This document shows, piece after piece, positions 47,399 to 55,601 of a DNA stretch of 64,000 bases. The position numbers and the translations under genes are program-made. Every line of letters begins with the position of its first letter. The stretch's first letter is position 1. Where the stretch lies: the NCBI GenBank assembly GCA_019416455.1, contig DXXG01000018.1, positions 62,001 through 126,000 of the forward strand. Direction: 5' to 3'. This DNA is from Clostridiales bacterium. GTDB lineage: Bacteria; Bacillota; Clostridia; Oscillospirales; Acutalibacteraceae. Under the pieces are notes generated by a model, which was not told where the DNA came from, did not search any database, and saw nothing but the letters and a program-made list of their open reading frames with translations.

Positions 47399-49309
47399 AT
47401 GACCGAAAAACTCTCTCTGGCCCAGTGCTGGAAAGACCTGCGGGCAAGGCTGACTTGGACCAGCCTGCCCCTTTGTTTCGCGGGGCTGTTTTTGTTTGAT
47501 GGAGCCCTGCGGTATTTTTACCGGTTTGCCGGCAGCACCCGTTTCCTGGACCCCAGAGCGTTTCTGTTCACCGGCGCCTGGTGTCTGGCGCTGACGGTAG
47601 TGTGCGCTTTGCTCCCCCGGCTGGGACGGAGGATCCTCATGGGGGTGTACGCCCTGTTTTTTGGGTTTCTCTGCCTGCTCCATGGGGTGATGTTCAACAT
47701 TTTCGGGAAGATGTTCAGCTTCTCCGACACCAACTTCGCCGGAGACGGCGCCCGGTTTTTCAGCTGGTCCTATTTCAACTTGCGCAAGGCTTACCTGCTC
47801 TGTGTTTTCCTGGCGATGGCATGTCTGGTTCTGGGAGCGGTGCTGGCGGGGAAACCGAAAGGGGGCCGGCGCTGGTGGCTCATTCGGGGCAGCGCCGCTG
47901 GGGGTGCGGTGATCCTCTCGGCGGTATGCATCATGCTCACCCACAATTCCCTCCTGCCCAAGGAGGACACCATGTGGTGGGGCAACACCTTTGACCCCAG
48001 CAGCGAGGAGCAGGCTTACAAGGAGTTTACCGATTCCAACCGGAACCTGATGATCACCGGCCTGTATCAGTACACAGTGCGGGACTTCGTGGTCTCTTTC
48101 GGCTTGGGAGGAGACCCGGTGGAGCTGGAAGCCCTGGACCAGTACTATGAGGAGCGGGCCCAGGAGGTCAGCGGCGAGAACGAGATGACCGGCGTTTTTG
48201 AGGACAAGAGCCTGATCATGGTGATGCTGGAATCCATCGACACCTGGCTTATCACGCCGGAGTACATGCCCAACCTGTATGCGCTTCAGCAGGAGGGTAC
48301 CGATTTCGTGAACCACTACACGCCCTTGTTCCTTTCGGCAGGCACCTTTAATACGGAATTCATCTCTCAGACGGGTCTGGTGCCCTCGGTGACAGGCCTG
48401 TCCAGCAGCGTGTATTCCACCAACAGTTTCCCCTATTCTCTGGCCCATCTCTTCGCCGGGGAAGGGTATACCGTGAACTCTTTCCATTCCGCCAGCCCGG
48501 ACATTTACAGCCGGGGCAGCGTCCATACCAATCTGGGATTCGAGGCCTACAACAACGCTCCCACTCTGGGAATGGACGATTACATGCTGGACAGCCAGCT
48601 GGTCAATGGTTATGACAAGATCGTACCGGAGGGGCAGTTCTTCAGCTTCATCATCACCTATTCCGGTCATGGGCCCTATACCGACGAGATGAGCAATATC
48701 TCCGATCCCCATCTGGAAGCCGCTAAGGAGGCGGTAGCCAAGTCCGGGGTGACGGGCAGTGACGCCAATATGGAAGAATACACTCTGGCCGTGGCCCACG
48801 CCATGGAGACCGACCAATTTGTAGGCGAGCTGGTGGAGCGGCTGGAAGCTGACGGGCGGCTGGAGGATACGGTGCTGCTGTTCTATACCGACCACTATGG
48901 CAAGTACATGACGGACCGGTCTTTCCTCTGCCAGCTGAAAGGGGTAGGGGAGAGCAGCCCGGACCTGTACCGGACTCCCTGCTTCTTCTACGCCAAGGGA
49001 GAGGAGCCCCGGAAGGTGGAGAAATATGTCTCCGCCGTGGACCTGGCCCCCACTGTGGCCAACTTGTTCAATCTTCCCGCGGAATATGAGTATTACGTGG
49101 GAGACGACATGTTCGGCGATAAGGGCGGCGTGGTGTTTTTCCCCAATTCCGCTTGGTATGACGGGGAGATCTACTATACCAGCGACTACCAGGGCGAAAT
49201 GACCCAGGAGATCCAGGAGATCTCCGCCGAAGTGAGCCGCCGGGAGCAGGCGTCCTTCGACACTTTGAAAAGCGACTATTTCGCCTACCGCCAGGAGGAG
49301 GACTCCTGA
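47399..49309 (+). CDS. LtaS-like membrane sulfatase (phosphoglycerol transferase family)
   Basis: A 636-residue protein with five N-terminal membrane helices (to about residue 190) and an extracellular sulfatase-fold domain. Metal and nucleophile motifs: VMLESIDTW (Glu), FLSAGTFNTEF (probable catalytic Thr), ITYSGHGPY (His) and VLLFYTDHYGKY (Asp, His). Lipoteichoic acid synthases of this family transfer glycerol phosphate from phosphatidylglycerol; other members modify glycans. The exact acceptor cannot be told. ATG 47399 follows AAGAAGG by eight bases. It converges on the asparaginase gene. Confidence 0.87.
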   Translation: MTEKLSLAQCWKDLRARLTWTSLPLCFAGLFLFDGALRYFYRFAGSTRFLDPRAFLFTGAWCLALTVVCALLPRLGRRILMGVYALFFGFLCLLHGVMFNIFGKMFSFSDTNFAGDGARFFSWSYFNLRKAYLLCVFLAMACLVLGAVLAGKPKGGRRWWLIRGSAAGGAVILSAVCIMLTHNSLLPKEDTMWWGNTFDPSSEEQAYKEFTDSNRNLMITGLYQYTVRDFVVSFGLGGDPVELEALDQYYEERAQEVSGENEMTGVFEDKSLIMVMLESIDTWLITPEYMPNLYALQQEGTDFVNHYTPLFLSAGTFNTEFISQTGLVPSVTGLSSSVYSTNSFPYSLAHLFAGEGYTVNSFHSASPDIYSRGSVHTNLGFEAYNNAPTLGMDDYMLDSQLVNGYDKIVPEGQFFSFIITYSGHGPYTDEMSNISDPHLEAAKEAVAKSGVTGSDANMEEYTLAVAHAMETDQFVGELVERLEADGRLEDTVLLFYTDHYGKYMTDRSFLCQLKGVGESSPDLYRTPCFFYAKGEEPRKVEKYVSAVDLAPTVANLFNLPAEYEYYVGDDMFGDKGGVVFFPNSAWYDGEIYYTSDYQGEMTQEIQEISAEVSRREQASFDTLKSDYFAYRQEEDS

Positions 49310-49312
49310 CAT

Positions 49313-49348
49313 AAAAAGTCCGGAGCGTTTAAGCTCCGGGCTTTTTTT
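49313..49348. terminator. Bidirectional terminator
   Basis: CCGGAGC (49320-49326) against GCTCCGG (49333-49339) with A- and T-runs, between the converging LtaS-like and asparaginase genes. Confidence 0.9.
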
Positions 49349-49385
49349 GTTTTCCTTCTCTGGACTGGGGGACAGGCAAAACGGA

Positions 49386-50363
49386 TCAAAACAGCAGGTC
49401 GTAGTTGACGGTCTCGCAGAACAGACGGCGGATCTCTTGGGGGTCGCTGGTCTGACCCAGGACCCACATCAGCTTTGTTACCGTGGCTTCCAGAGTCATG
49501 TCGTAGGTTTCCAGCAGACGGTACCGCTCCTTCACCCGGTGACCCACCTGGTACACGGAAAGATCACTGCCCTCCTGAGGCACCTGGGTGGCCATGATGA
49601 CGGTCTTTCCCTGGCGGATCAGCTTGTCCAGCTCATCCAGATACACGTCCGGGATACCGCCCACGCCGTAGCTCTCGATGATGAGGCCGTCACACAGTTG
49701 TCCCGCGGCGGCGAAAGCGGCAGGATCCATGCCGGGAGTCAGTTTCAACAGGAACACCCGGCTGTTCAAATTGTGGTAGAATACAGGGTCTCCGGTCTCG
49801 GTCCAGGGAATGTACCGTACCACCCGGCTCTCGTGAACGGAAGCCAGGTCCGGGAAATTGAGACTGGTGAAAGCGTTGTAGCTTTTGGTCCGGGACTTCC
49901 GAGCCCTGGTCCCGGCGATGACGTGGCTGCCGAATACGATGCACACTCCGCTCTCCCCGGAGCAGGCGTAGCGCAGGGAGTCCAGCAGATTGGTCTTGGC
50001 GTCGGTGGTGTCCTCGTCGATAGACCTCTGAGCGCCGGTGAGCACAATGGGCTTCCGGGTGTGCTGGATGAGATAGGAGAGAGCCGCGGCGGTGTAAGCC
50101 AGGGTGTCGGTGCCGTGGCAGAGAACAAAGCCGTCGTATTGGTCATAGCGCTCCTCAATGAGCTTGGCCAACAGGAGCCAGTGTTCCGGGCGGATGTTGG
50201 TGGAGTCCAGATTGAGGGGCTGGATGGTGTCGATAGAGCAAAGGGAAGCGGCGTCGGGGACATAGTCCAGCAGTTCCTGAGGGGACAGCTGGGGAGTGAG
50301 TCCTTGATCGGTTTTTCGGGAGGCGATGGTGCCTCCGGTGGCAATAAGCAAAATGTGTTTCAT
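49386..50363 (-). CDS. L-asparaginase
   Basis: A 325-residue enzyme that hydrolyses asparagine to aspartate and ammonia. Both catalytic threonines lie in family motifs: IATGGTIAS (residues 7-15) and VLCHGTDTLAYTAAALSY (around 80-97), followed by the Lys-region TDAKTNLLDSLRYA. There is no signal peptide, so it is a cytoplasmic (type I, AnsA-like) enzyme. The start ATG 50363 is preceded by AGGAGC. Confidence 0.93.
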   Translation of the reverse strand: MKHILLIATGGTIASRKTDQGLTPQLSPQELLDYVPDAASLCSIDTIQPLNLDSTNIRPEHWLLLAKLIEERYDQYDGFVLCHGTDTLAYTAAALSYLIQHTRKPIVLTGAQRSIDEDTTDAKTNLLDSLRYACSGESGVCIVFGSHVIAGTRARKSRTKSYNAFTSLNFPDLASVHESRVVRYIPWTETGDPVFYHNLNSRVFLLKLTPGMDPAAFAAAGQLCDGLIIESYGVGGIPDVYLDELDKLIRQGKTVIMATQVPQEGSDLSVYQVGHRVKERYRLLETYDMTLEATVTKLMWVLGQTSDPQEIRRLFCETVNYDLLF

Positions 50364-50473
50364 AAAGAAGCTCCTAAAAGCGCATAAAACGCAGCGCGCA
50401 GGAAAAACTGTTTTTTTCGTTCAGGCTTTATTATACCCCAAAACCCGGAGGGAGAAAAGGGGAAAGCAGGCGC

Positions 50474-50504
50474 AAAAAAGGCCCGGAGATCCGGGCCTTT
50501 TTTC
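50474..50504 (-). terminator. Terminator of the pflB-pflA operon
   Basis: GGCCCGG-AGAT-CCGGGCC (50480-50497) with A/T-runs at both sides; leftward it ends the pfl operon. Confidence 0.9.
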
Positions 50505-50528
50505 GTTAATGAATGGGGCGTTTTTCAG

Positions 50529-51227
50529 TCACAGCTGGTTAATCAACTCTTCCAGCCGCCGGTCATCCATGTTGTCCGTTCCCTCTAAGGGGAAGGGGAT
50601 GCCCATCTGCTGGTATTTCTCCAAACACAGGTTGTGGAACGGCAGCCATTCAATCTTTTCCAGAGTGGGAAAGCTCTCCGCCAGAGCTTTGATCTTCCCC
50701 ATGTCCTCCAGGGTGTCGTTCAGCCCCGGGACCACCACATGGCGGACCCACAGGGGCACTTTCATCTCTGAGACCAGCTGGTAGAAGGCCAGCACTTTGG
50801 CCATGTCAGCCTTGCAGTAGGTATTGTACTCCTCCGCTGTGGCGAATTTCAGGTCCCCCAACACCAGGTCTGTGTGTTCCAGCACCCGGCGGGCAGCTTC
50901 CAGATCCCCTGCGCCCGAGGTGTCCAGGGCAGTGTGGATCCCTTCCTCATGGAGCAGGCGGAATAGCTCCTCCACAAAGGGGGCCTGCTGCAAGGGCTCT
51001 CCCCCGGAGACGGTGACCCCGCCTTTGGTGCCGAAATAGGGCTTGAAGCGGCAGATCTCCTTCACAAGCTCAGCGGCTTCCCGCTCTGTGCCTCCGGCAA
51101 AGTCCCAGGTGTCCGGGTTGTGGCAGTAGGCGCACCGGAGAGGGCACCCCTGCAAGAACACCACGTATCGCACTCCGGGACCGTCCACAGCCCCCAGGGA
51201 CTGGACGGAATGGACTCTTCCTTTCAT
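50529..51227 (-). CDS. pflA: Pyruvate formate-lyase activating enzyme (radical SAM)
   Basis: A 232-residue radical SAM enzyme that installs the glycyl radical on PflB. It has the cluster motif CPLRCAYC (CxxxCxxC, about 28-35), HNPDTW next to it, the glycine-rich VTVSGGEPLQQ and LDTSGAG. It follows pflB on the same transcript with a 12-nt gap. Confidence 0.95.
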   Translation of the reverse strand: MKGRVHSVQSLGAVDGPGVRYVVFLQGCPLRCAYCHNPDTWDFAGGTEREAAELVKEICRFKPYFGTKGGVTVSGGEPLQQAPFVEELFRLLHEEGIHTALDTSGAGDLEAARRVLEHTDLVLGDLKFATAEEYNTYCKADMAKVLAFYQLVSEMKVPLWVRHVVVPGLNDTLEDMGKIKALAESFPTLEKIEWLPFHNLCLEKYQQMGIPFPLEGTDNMDDRRLEELINQL

Positions 51228-51239
51228 GGCGGGCTCCCG

Positions 51240-53474
51240 TTACAGAGACACGTGGAAGGTCCGGGAAATGACCTCCCGCTGCTGCTCCCGGGACAGCTTG
51301 TAGAAGTTCACAGCGTACCCGGACACTCGGATGGTCAGGCTGGGGTACTTCTCGGGATGCTCGTAGGCGTCCATCAGGGTCTCACGGTTCAGCACGTTCA
51401 CGTTCAGGTGGTGGGCGCTCTGGGCGAAGTAGCCGGTGAGGATGCTCACCAGGTTGTCGATCCGCTCTGTCTCCGTCTTGCCCAAAGCCTGGGGCGTGAT
51501 GGAGAAAGTGTTGGAGATGCCGTCACGGCAGTAGTCATAGCTGAGCTTGGCCACGCTGTTGAGAGAGGCCAAAGCGCCGGAGGTGTCCCGTCCGGACATG
51601 GGGTTGGCGCCGGGGGCCAGAGGCTCGCCGTGTTTGCGGCCGTCGGGAGTGTTGCCGGTCTTTTTGCCGTACATCACGTTGGAGGTGATGGTGAGGATGG
51701 ACAGGGTGTGCTTGGCCTGACGGTACAGGCTGTACTGGCACAGGGCATGGTAGAATTTCTCAGCCTGCTCACAGGCGATCTGGTCCACCCGGTCGTCGTT
51801 GTTGCCGAACTTGGGGAAATCCCCCTCGGTCTCAAAGTCGGTGACCAGGCCGGTCTCCGGATCACGGACGCACTTGACCTTGGCGTACTTCACCGCGGAG
51901 AGAGAGTCGGCCATGCAGCTCATGCCGGCGATGCCGAAAGCCATCAGCCGCCGGACGGTGGAGTCGTGGAGGGCCATCTGGCTCTTCTCGTAGGAGTACT
52001 TGTCGTGCATGTAGTGGATGATGTTCATGGCGTTGACGTAAGTCTTGGCAAGCCAGGGACGGTAGAAGTCGATCCGCTCGATGAGGGCGTCGTAGTCCAG
52101 GTACTCCTCGTTCCACACAGGCATCTTGGGGCCTACCTGGTCGCCTTTCAGCTCGTCACGGCCGCCGTTGATGGCCAGCAGCACCAGCTTGGCCAGGTTG
52201 GCACGGGCGCCGAAGAACTGCATGTCCTTGCCCACACGCATGGCGGACACGCAGCAGGCGATGGCGTAGTCGTCCCCGTAGACGGGGCGCATCACGTCAT
52301 CGTTCTCATACTGGAGGGCATCGGTGTCGCAGGAGACCTTGGCGGTGAACCGCTTCCAGTTCTCCGGCAGATGGGCGCTCCACAGCACAGTCAGGTTGGG
52401 CTCGGGAGCGGGCCCCAGGTTGTACAGGGTGTTCAGCATCCGGAAGCAGGACTTGGTCACCAGAGGACGGCCGTCCTCGCCCATGCCGCCCACGGATTCC
52501 GTGATCCACATGGGGTCGCCGCCGAACAGCTCGTTGTATTCGGGAGTGCGCAGGTGCCGGGCCATGCGCAGTTTCAGCACAAAGTCGTCGAAGATCTCCT
52601 GGGCCTGCTCCTCGGTGAGGACGCCGGCCTTCAGGTCACGCTCGAAGTAGATGTCCAGGAAGGTGGAGACACGGCCCAGGCTCATGGCAGCGCCGTTCTG
52701 CTCCTTGATAGCGGCCAGGTAGCCAAAGTACAGCCACTGGACAGCTTCCTTGGCGTTCTTAGCGGGACCGGAGATGTCGAAGCCGTACATCTGGGCCATG
52801 GTCTTCATGTCCTCCAGGGCCTGGATCTGGTCGTGAAGTTCTTCCGCAGCCCGGATGGAGGGAGAGCTCATGACACAGTCGCCCAGAGCGATCTTGTCCG
52901 CCTTCTTCTGCTCGATCAGCCGGTCGATGCCGTACAAGGCCACCCGGCGGTAGTCGCCGATGATCCGGCCACGGCCATAAGCGTCAGGCAGGCCGGTGAT
53001 CAGGCCCACGTGGCGGGCGGCCTTGATCTCGGGAGTGTAAGCAGAGAATACGCCGTCGTTGTGGGTTTTGTGGAGGCGGAACTCCTGCTCGATCTTGTCA
53101 GAGACCTCATAACCGTAGGCCTTGCAGGCGGAGCGCACCATGCGCATACCGCCGAAGGGATTGCAGGCCCGTTTCAAGGGCTCGTCAGTCTGCAAGCCTA
53201 CGATAATATCTTTTTCCTTGTCCAGGTAGCCGGGGCCGAAGGAGGTGACGGTGATCACCGTGTCGGTGTCCACTTTGAGAGCGCCGCCGTTTTTGTGTTC
53301 TTCCAGCAGCAGCTCCTCAAACTTTTTCCGCACGTCCTGGGTGCGCTGGGTGGGGCCGCAGAGAAAACTTCCGTCACCGCCGTAAGGGGTGTAGTTTTTC
53401 TGGATGAAATTCCGCACGTCGATCTCGTCTTCCCAAAGGCCACCGATAAATCCATTCCATTCCTGCCGCTTCAT
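51240..53474 (-). CDS. pflB: Formate C-acetyltransferase (pyruvate formate-lyase)
   Basis: A 744-residue glycyl radical enzyme that splits pyruvate with CoA to acetyl-CoA and formate in anaerobes. The active cysteines are Cys407-Cys408 in AIACCVSAM, and the radical glycine is Gly719 in IRVSGYAVNF near the C terminus. ATG 53474 is used because AAAGGA stands upstream; longer in-frame starts would lie inside the riboswitch leader. The formate made can feed formyl-tetrahydrofolate for purine synthesis, which fits the ZTP riboswitch in the leader. Confidence 0.97.
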   Translation of the reverse strand: MKRQEWNGFIGGLWEDEIDVRNFIQKNYTPYGGDGSFLCGPTQRTQDVRKKFEELLLEEHKNGGALKVDTDTVITVTSFGPGYLDKEKDIIVGLQTDEPLKRACNPFGGMRMVRSACKAYGYEVSDKIEQEFRLHKTHNDGVFSAYTPEIKAARHVGLITGLPDAYGRGRIIGDYRRVALYGIDRLIEQKKADKIALGDCVMSSPSIRAAEELHDQIQALEDMKTMAQMYGFDISGPAKNAKEAVQWLYFGYLAAIKEQNGAAMSLGRVSTFLDIYFERDLKAGVLTEEQAQEIFDDFVLKLRMARHLRTPEYNELFGGDPMWITESVGGMGEDGRPLVTKSCFRMLNTLYNLGPAPEPNLTVLWSAHLPENWKRFTAKVSCDTDALQYENDDVMRPVYGDDYAIACCVSAMRVGKDMQFFGARANLAKLVLLAINGGRDELKGDQVGPKMPVWNEEYLDYDALIERIDFYRPWLAKTYVNAMNIIHYMHDKYSYEKSQMALHDSTVRRLMAFGIAGMSCMADSLSAVKYAKVKCVRDPETGLVTDFETEGDFPKFGNNDDRVDQIACEQAEKFYHALCQYSLYRQAKHTLSILTITSNVMYGKKTGNTPDGRKHGEPLAPGANPMSGRDTSGALASLNSVAKLSYDYCRDGISNTFSITPQALGKTETERIDNLVSILTGYFAQSAHHLNVNVLNRETLMDAYEHPEKYPSLTIRVSGYAVNFYKLSREQQREVISRTFHVSL

Positions 53475-53540
53475 AAGGGCACCATCCTTTCCAACAAAAA
53501 CAGGTGTAAGGGCGAACCAAAAGCCATGGCGGCTGCCCAC

Positions 53541-53574
53541 AAAAAAAGGGCAGCATCGCACGGCGACACTGCCC
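53541..53574 (-). terminator. Riboswitch-controlled terminator in the pflB leader
   Basis: On the minus strand GGGCAGTGTCGC (from 53574) pairs with GCGATGCTGCCC (to 53548) around a CGT loop, followed by seven U (53547-53541). The first six bases of the stem are also the last six of the ZTP aptamer, so aptamer and terminator exclude each other. Confidence 0.88.
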
Positions 53575-53645
53575 AGACGGTCGGCAAAAAAGGCCAATTC
53601 CCTGCTCCCCTGTGGTAAATCCACATCAGCCCGTCAGTCGCAGGG
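53569..53645 (-). promoter_or_regulatory. ZTP (ZMP/ZTP, 'pfl' motif) riboswitch
   Basis: Read on the minus strand: outer stem CCCTGC/GCAGGG (53645-53640 with 53605-53600), the conserved GACTGAC, the hairpin GTGG-ATTTA-CCAC, GGGGAG, a linker with a U-run, and the strictly conserved 3' domain GCCGACCGTCTGGGCA. Each block matches the ZTP riboswitch consensus, which senses the purine intermediates ZMP/ZTP that build up when formyl-tetrahydrofolate is short. The logical output is more PFL, hence more formate, when one-carbon units run low. Confidence 0.95.
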
Positions 53646-53658
53646 GCCTTGTGAGGCT

Positions 53659-53687
53659 ATGATACCAGAATCCTCTGAAAAAAGCAA
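53659..53687 (-). promoter_or_regulatory. pflB promoter
   Basis: On the minus strand TTGCTT (53687-53682), 17 bp, TATCAT (53664-53659). Transcription would begin a few bases before the aptamer. The rest of the gap to the divergent exporter gene (53688-53817) is A/T-rich with no gene. Confidence 0.65.
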
Positions 53688-53814
53688 CAGGGAAAATTAA
53701 GAACATTTTTCATTTTTGCAAAGCGCACAAAAAAGTGTTCCCAATAGGGGTATGATCCCGTAGAAAAAAGGTTCGGTCCGGAACAATCCCGCTCTTTTAC
53801 CTCGTGGCGTCTTG

Positions 53815-53823
53815 TGGTATAAT
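53815..53823 (+). promoter_or_regulatory. Extended -10 promoter of the ABC exporter operon
   Basis: TGG followed by TATAAT (53818-53823), 38 bp before the GTG start; no clear -35 box. Confidence 0.55.
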
Positions 53824-53861
53824 TAACAGGTTATTTCTGTCATCGTGAAAGGACGATCCCT

Positions 53862-55601
53862 GTGAAGAAAATGTTCGCTCTCATGGGGGCCTATAAAAAG
53901 GAATGCATCCTGGGGCCCCTGTTCAAACTGCTGGAGGCTTCCTTCGAGCTGCTGGTGCCTTTGGTCATGGCCGCCGTCATTGACGTGGGTATCGCCAATG
54001 GCGACCGGGGCTACATCGGACGCATGTGCTTGGTTATGGCGGCCCTGGGCGTCATCGGCCTGGTGTGCTCCATTACCGCCCAGTACTTTGCCGCCAAGGC
54101 CTCGGTGGGCATCGCCACCAAGCTGCGGCACAACCTGTTTGCCCATATCCAGGAGCTGAGCTTCACGGAAATGGACACCACCGGCACTTCCACCCTGATT
54201 ACCCGGATGACCAGCGACATCAACCAGGTGCAGAATGGCTTGAACCTGGCTTTGCGGCTGCTGCTGCGGTCGCCCTTTGTGGTGTTCGGCGCCATGGTGA
54301 TGGCCTTCACCATTGACGTGCCCGCGGCGCTGATCTTCGTGGTCACCATTCCCTTGCTGGCGGTGGTGGTGTTCGGCGTGATGCTGTGGACCATGCCCCG
54401 GTATAAGAAGGTACAGGCGGGTTTGGACAGGGTTTTGGGCACCACCCGGGAGAACCTGACCGGCGTCCGGGTGATCCGAGCATTTGGCCGGGAAGAAGCG
54501 GAGACCGAAACCTTCCAGAATGAAAACAATGCCCTCACCCGGCTTCAAGAGCATGTGGGCCGTGTCTCCGCCCTGATGAATCCCGTCACTTATGTAATTA
54601 TCAACCTGGCCGCCGTGGCCCTGATCTGGGTGGGCGCTGTGCGGGTGGATACGGGCATCATCACCCAGGGCGCTGTGGTGGCTTTGCTCAACTACATGTC
54701 CCAGATCCTGGTGGAGCTGATCAAGCTGGCAAATCTGATCATCAACATCACCAAGGCGCTGGCCTGCGCCAACCGGGTCCAGGCTGTGCTGGATACGGAT
54801 TCCTCCCTCACTTCTCCCCAGGCATTGACCGGCTCTGTGGAAAATGAGGACCGGGTCACCTTCCGGAACGTAGGCCTCACCTATAAGGGCGCTGGTGACG
54901 CTTCCCTGTCCGGGCTCAGCTTTTCCGTGAAGCCCGGGGAGACCGTGGGCGTCATCGGGGGCACCGGCAGCGGTAAGTCCTCTCTGGTGAACATGATCCC
55001 CCGGTTCTACGACACGACGGAAGGCACCGTGCTGGTGGACGGCCGGGACGTGCGGGACTACCCAGTTTCTGACCTGCGGGAAAAAGTGGGCGTGGTGCCC
55101 CAGAAGGCCATGCTGTTCACCGGGACCATCCGGGAGAACCTGAAATGGGGTAAGCCCGACGCCACCGAGGAGGAGCTGTGGCAGGCGCTGGAGACCGCCC
55201 AGGCCCGGGAATTCGTGGAAGACAAGCCCGGCAAACTGGACGAGCCCGTGGCCCAGGGAGGCAAGAACTTCTCCGGCGGCCAGCGGCAGCGGCTGACCAT
55301 CGCCCGGGCCTTGGTACGCAAGCCGGAGATCCTGATCCTGGACGACAGCGCCAGCGCCCTGGACTTCGCCACCGACGCCCGGCTGCGGAAAGCCATCCGG
55401 GAGATGGAGGGCGGACCCACGGTGTTCATCGTCAGCCAGCGGGCTTCCTCCATTCGGTACGCGGATAAGATCATCGTCCTGGACGATGGCGAGGCCGTGG
55501 GCATCGGCACCCATGAGGAACTGCTGGAGTCCTGCCAGGTGTATAAGGAGATCTTCGAGTCCCAGTTCCAGCAGACCGAGAGAAAGGAGGGAGCCGTATG
55601 A
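53862..55601 (+). CDS. ABC exporter half-transporter, degenerate-site subunit
   Basis: A 579-residue protein with six membrane helices (about 15-300) and a C-terminal ATPase domain. Motifs: Walker A GGTGSGKSS, Q-loop VVPQKAMLF, signature FSGGQRQRL, Walker B ILILDDSASALD. The catalytic glutamate after Walker B is an aspartate and the H-loop histidine is a glutamine (IVSQRASSI), the pattern of the non-catalytic site in heterodimeric multidrug exporters such as TM287/288 or BmrCD. It starts with GTG and overlaps the next gene by four bases. Confidence 0.92.
   Translation: MKKMFALMGAYKKECILGPLFKLLEASFELLVPLVMAAVIDVGIANGDRGYIGRMCLVMAALGVIGLVCSITAQYFAAKASVGIATKLRHNLFAHIQELSFTEMDTTGTSTLITRMTSDINQVQNGLNLALRLLLRSPFVVFGAMVMAFTIDVPAALIFVVTIPLLAVVVFGVMLWTMPRYKKVQAGLDRVLGTTRENLTGVRVIRAFGREEAETETFQNENNALTRLQEHVGRVSALMNPVTYVIINLAAVALIWVGAVRVDTGIITQGAVVALLNYMSQILVELIKLANLIINITKALACANRVQAVLDTDSSLTSPQALTGSVENEDRVTFRNVGLTYKGAGDASLSGLSFSVKPGETVGVIGGTGSGKSSLVNMIPRFYDTTEGTVLVDGRDVRDYPVSDLREKVGVVPQKAMLFTGTIRENLKWGKPDATEEELWQALETAQAREFVEDKPGKLDEPVAQGGKNFSGGQRQRLTIARALVRKPEILILDDSASALDFATDARLRKAIREMEGGPTVFIVSQRASSIRYADKIIVLDDGEAVGIGTHEELLESCQVYKEIFESQFQQTERKEGAV

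Noticed and set aside
51120..53618. Open frame of about 830 codons opposite pflB
   Set aside because: A compositional shadow; PflB with its active-site cysteines and radical glycine lies on the minus strand.
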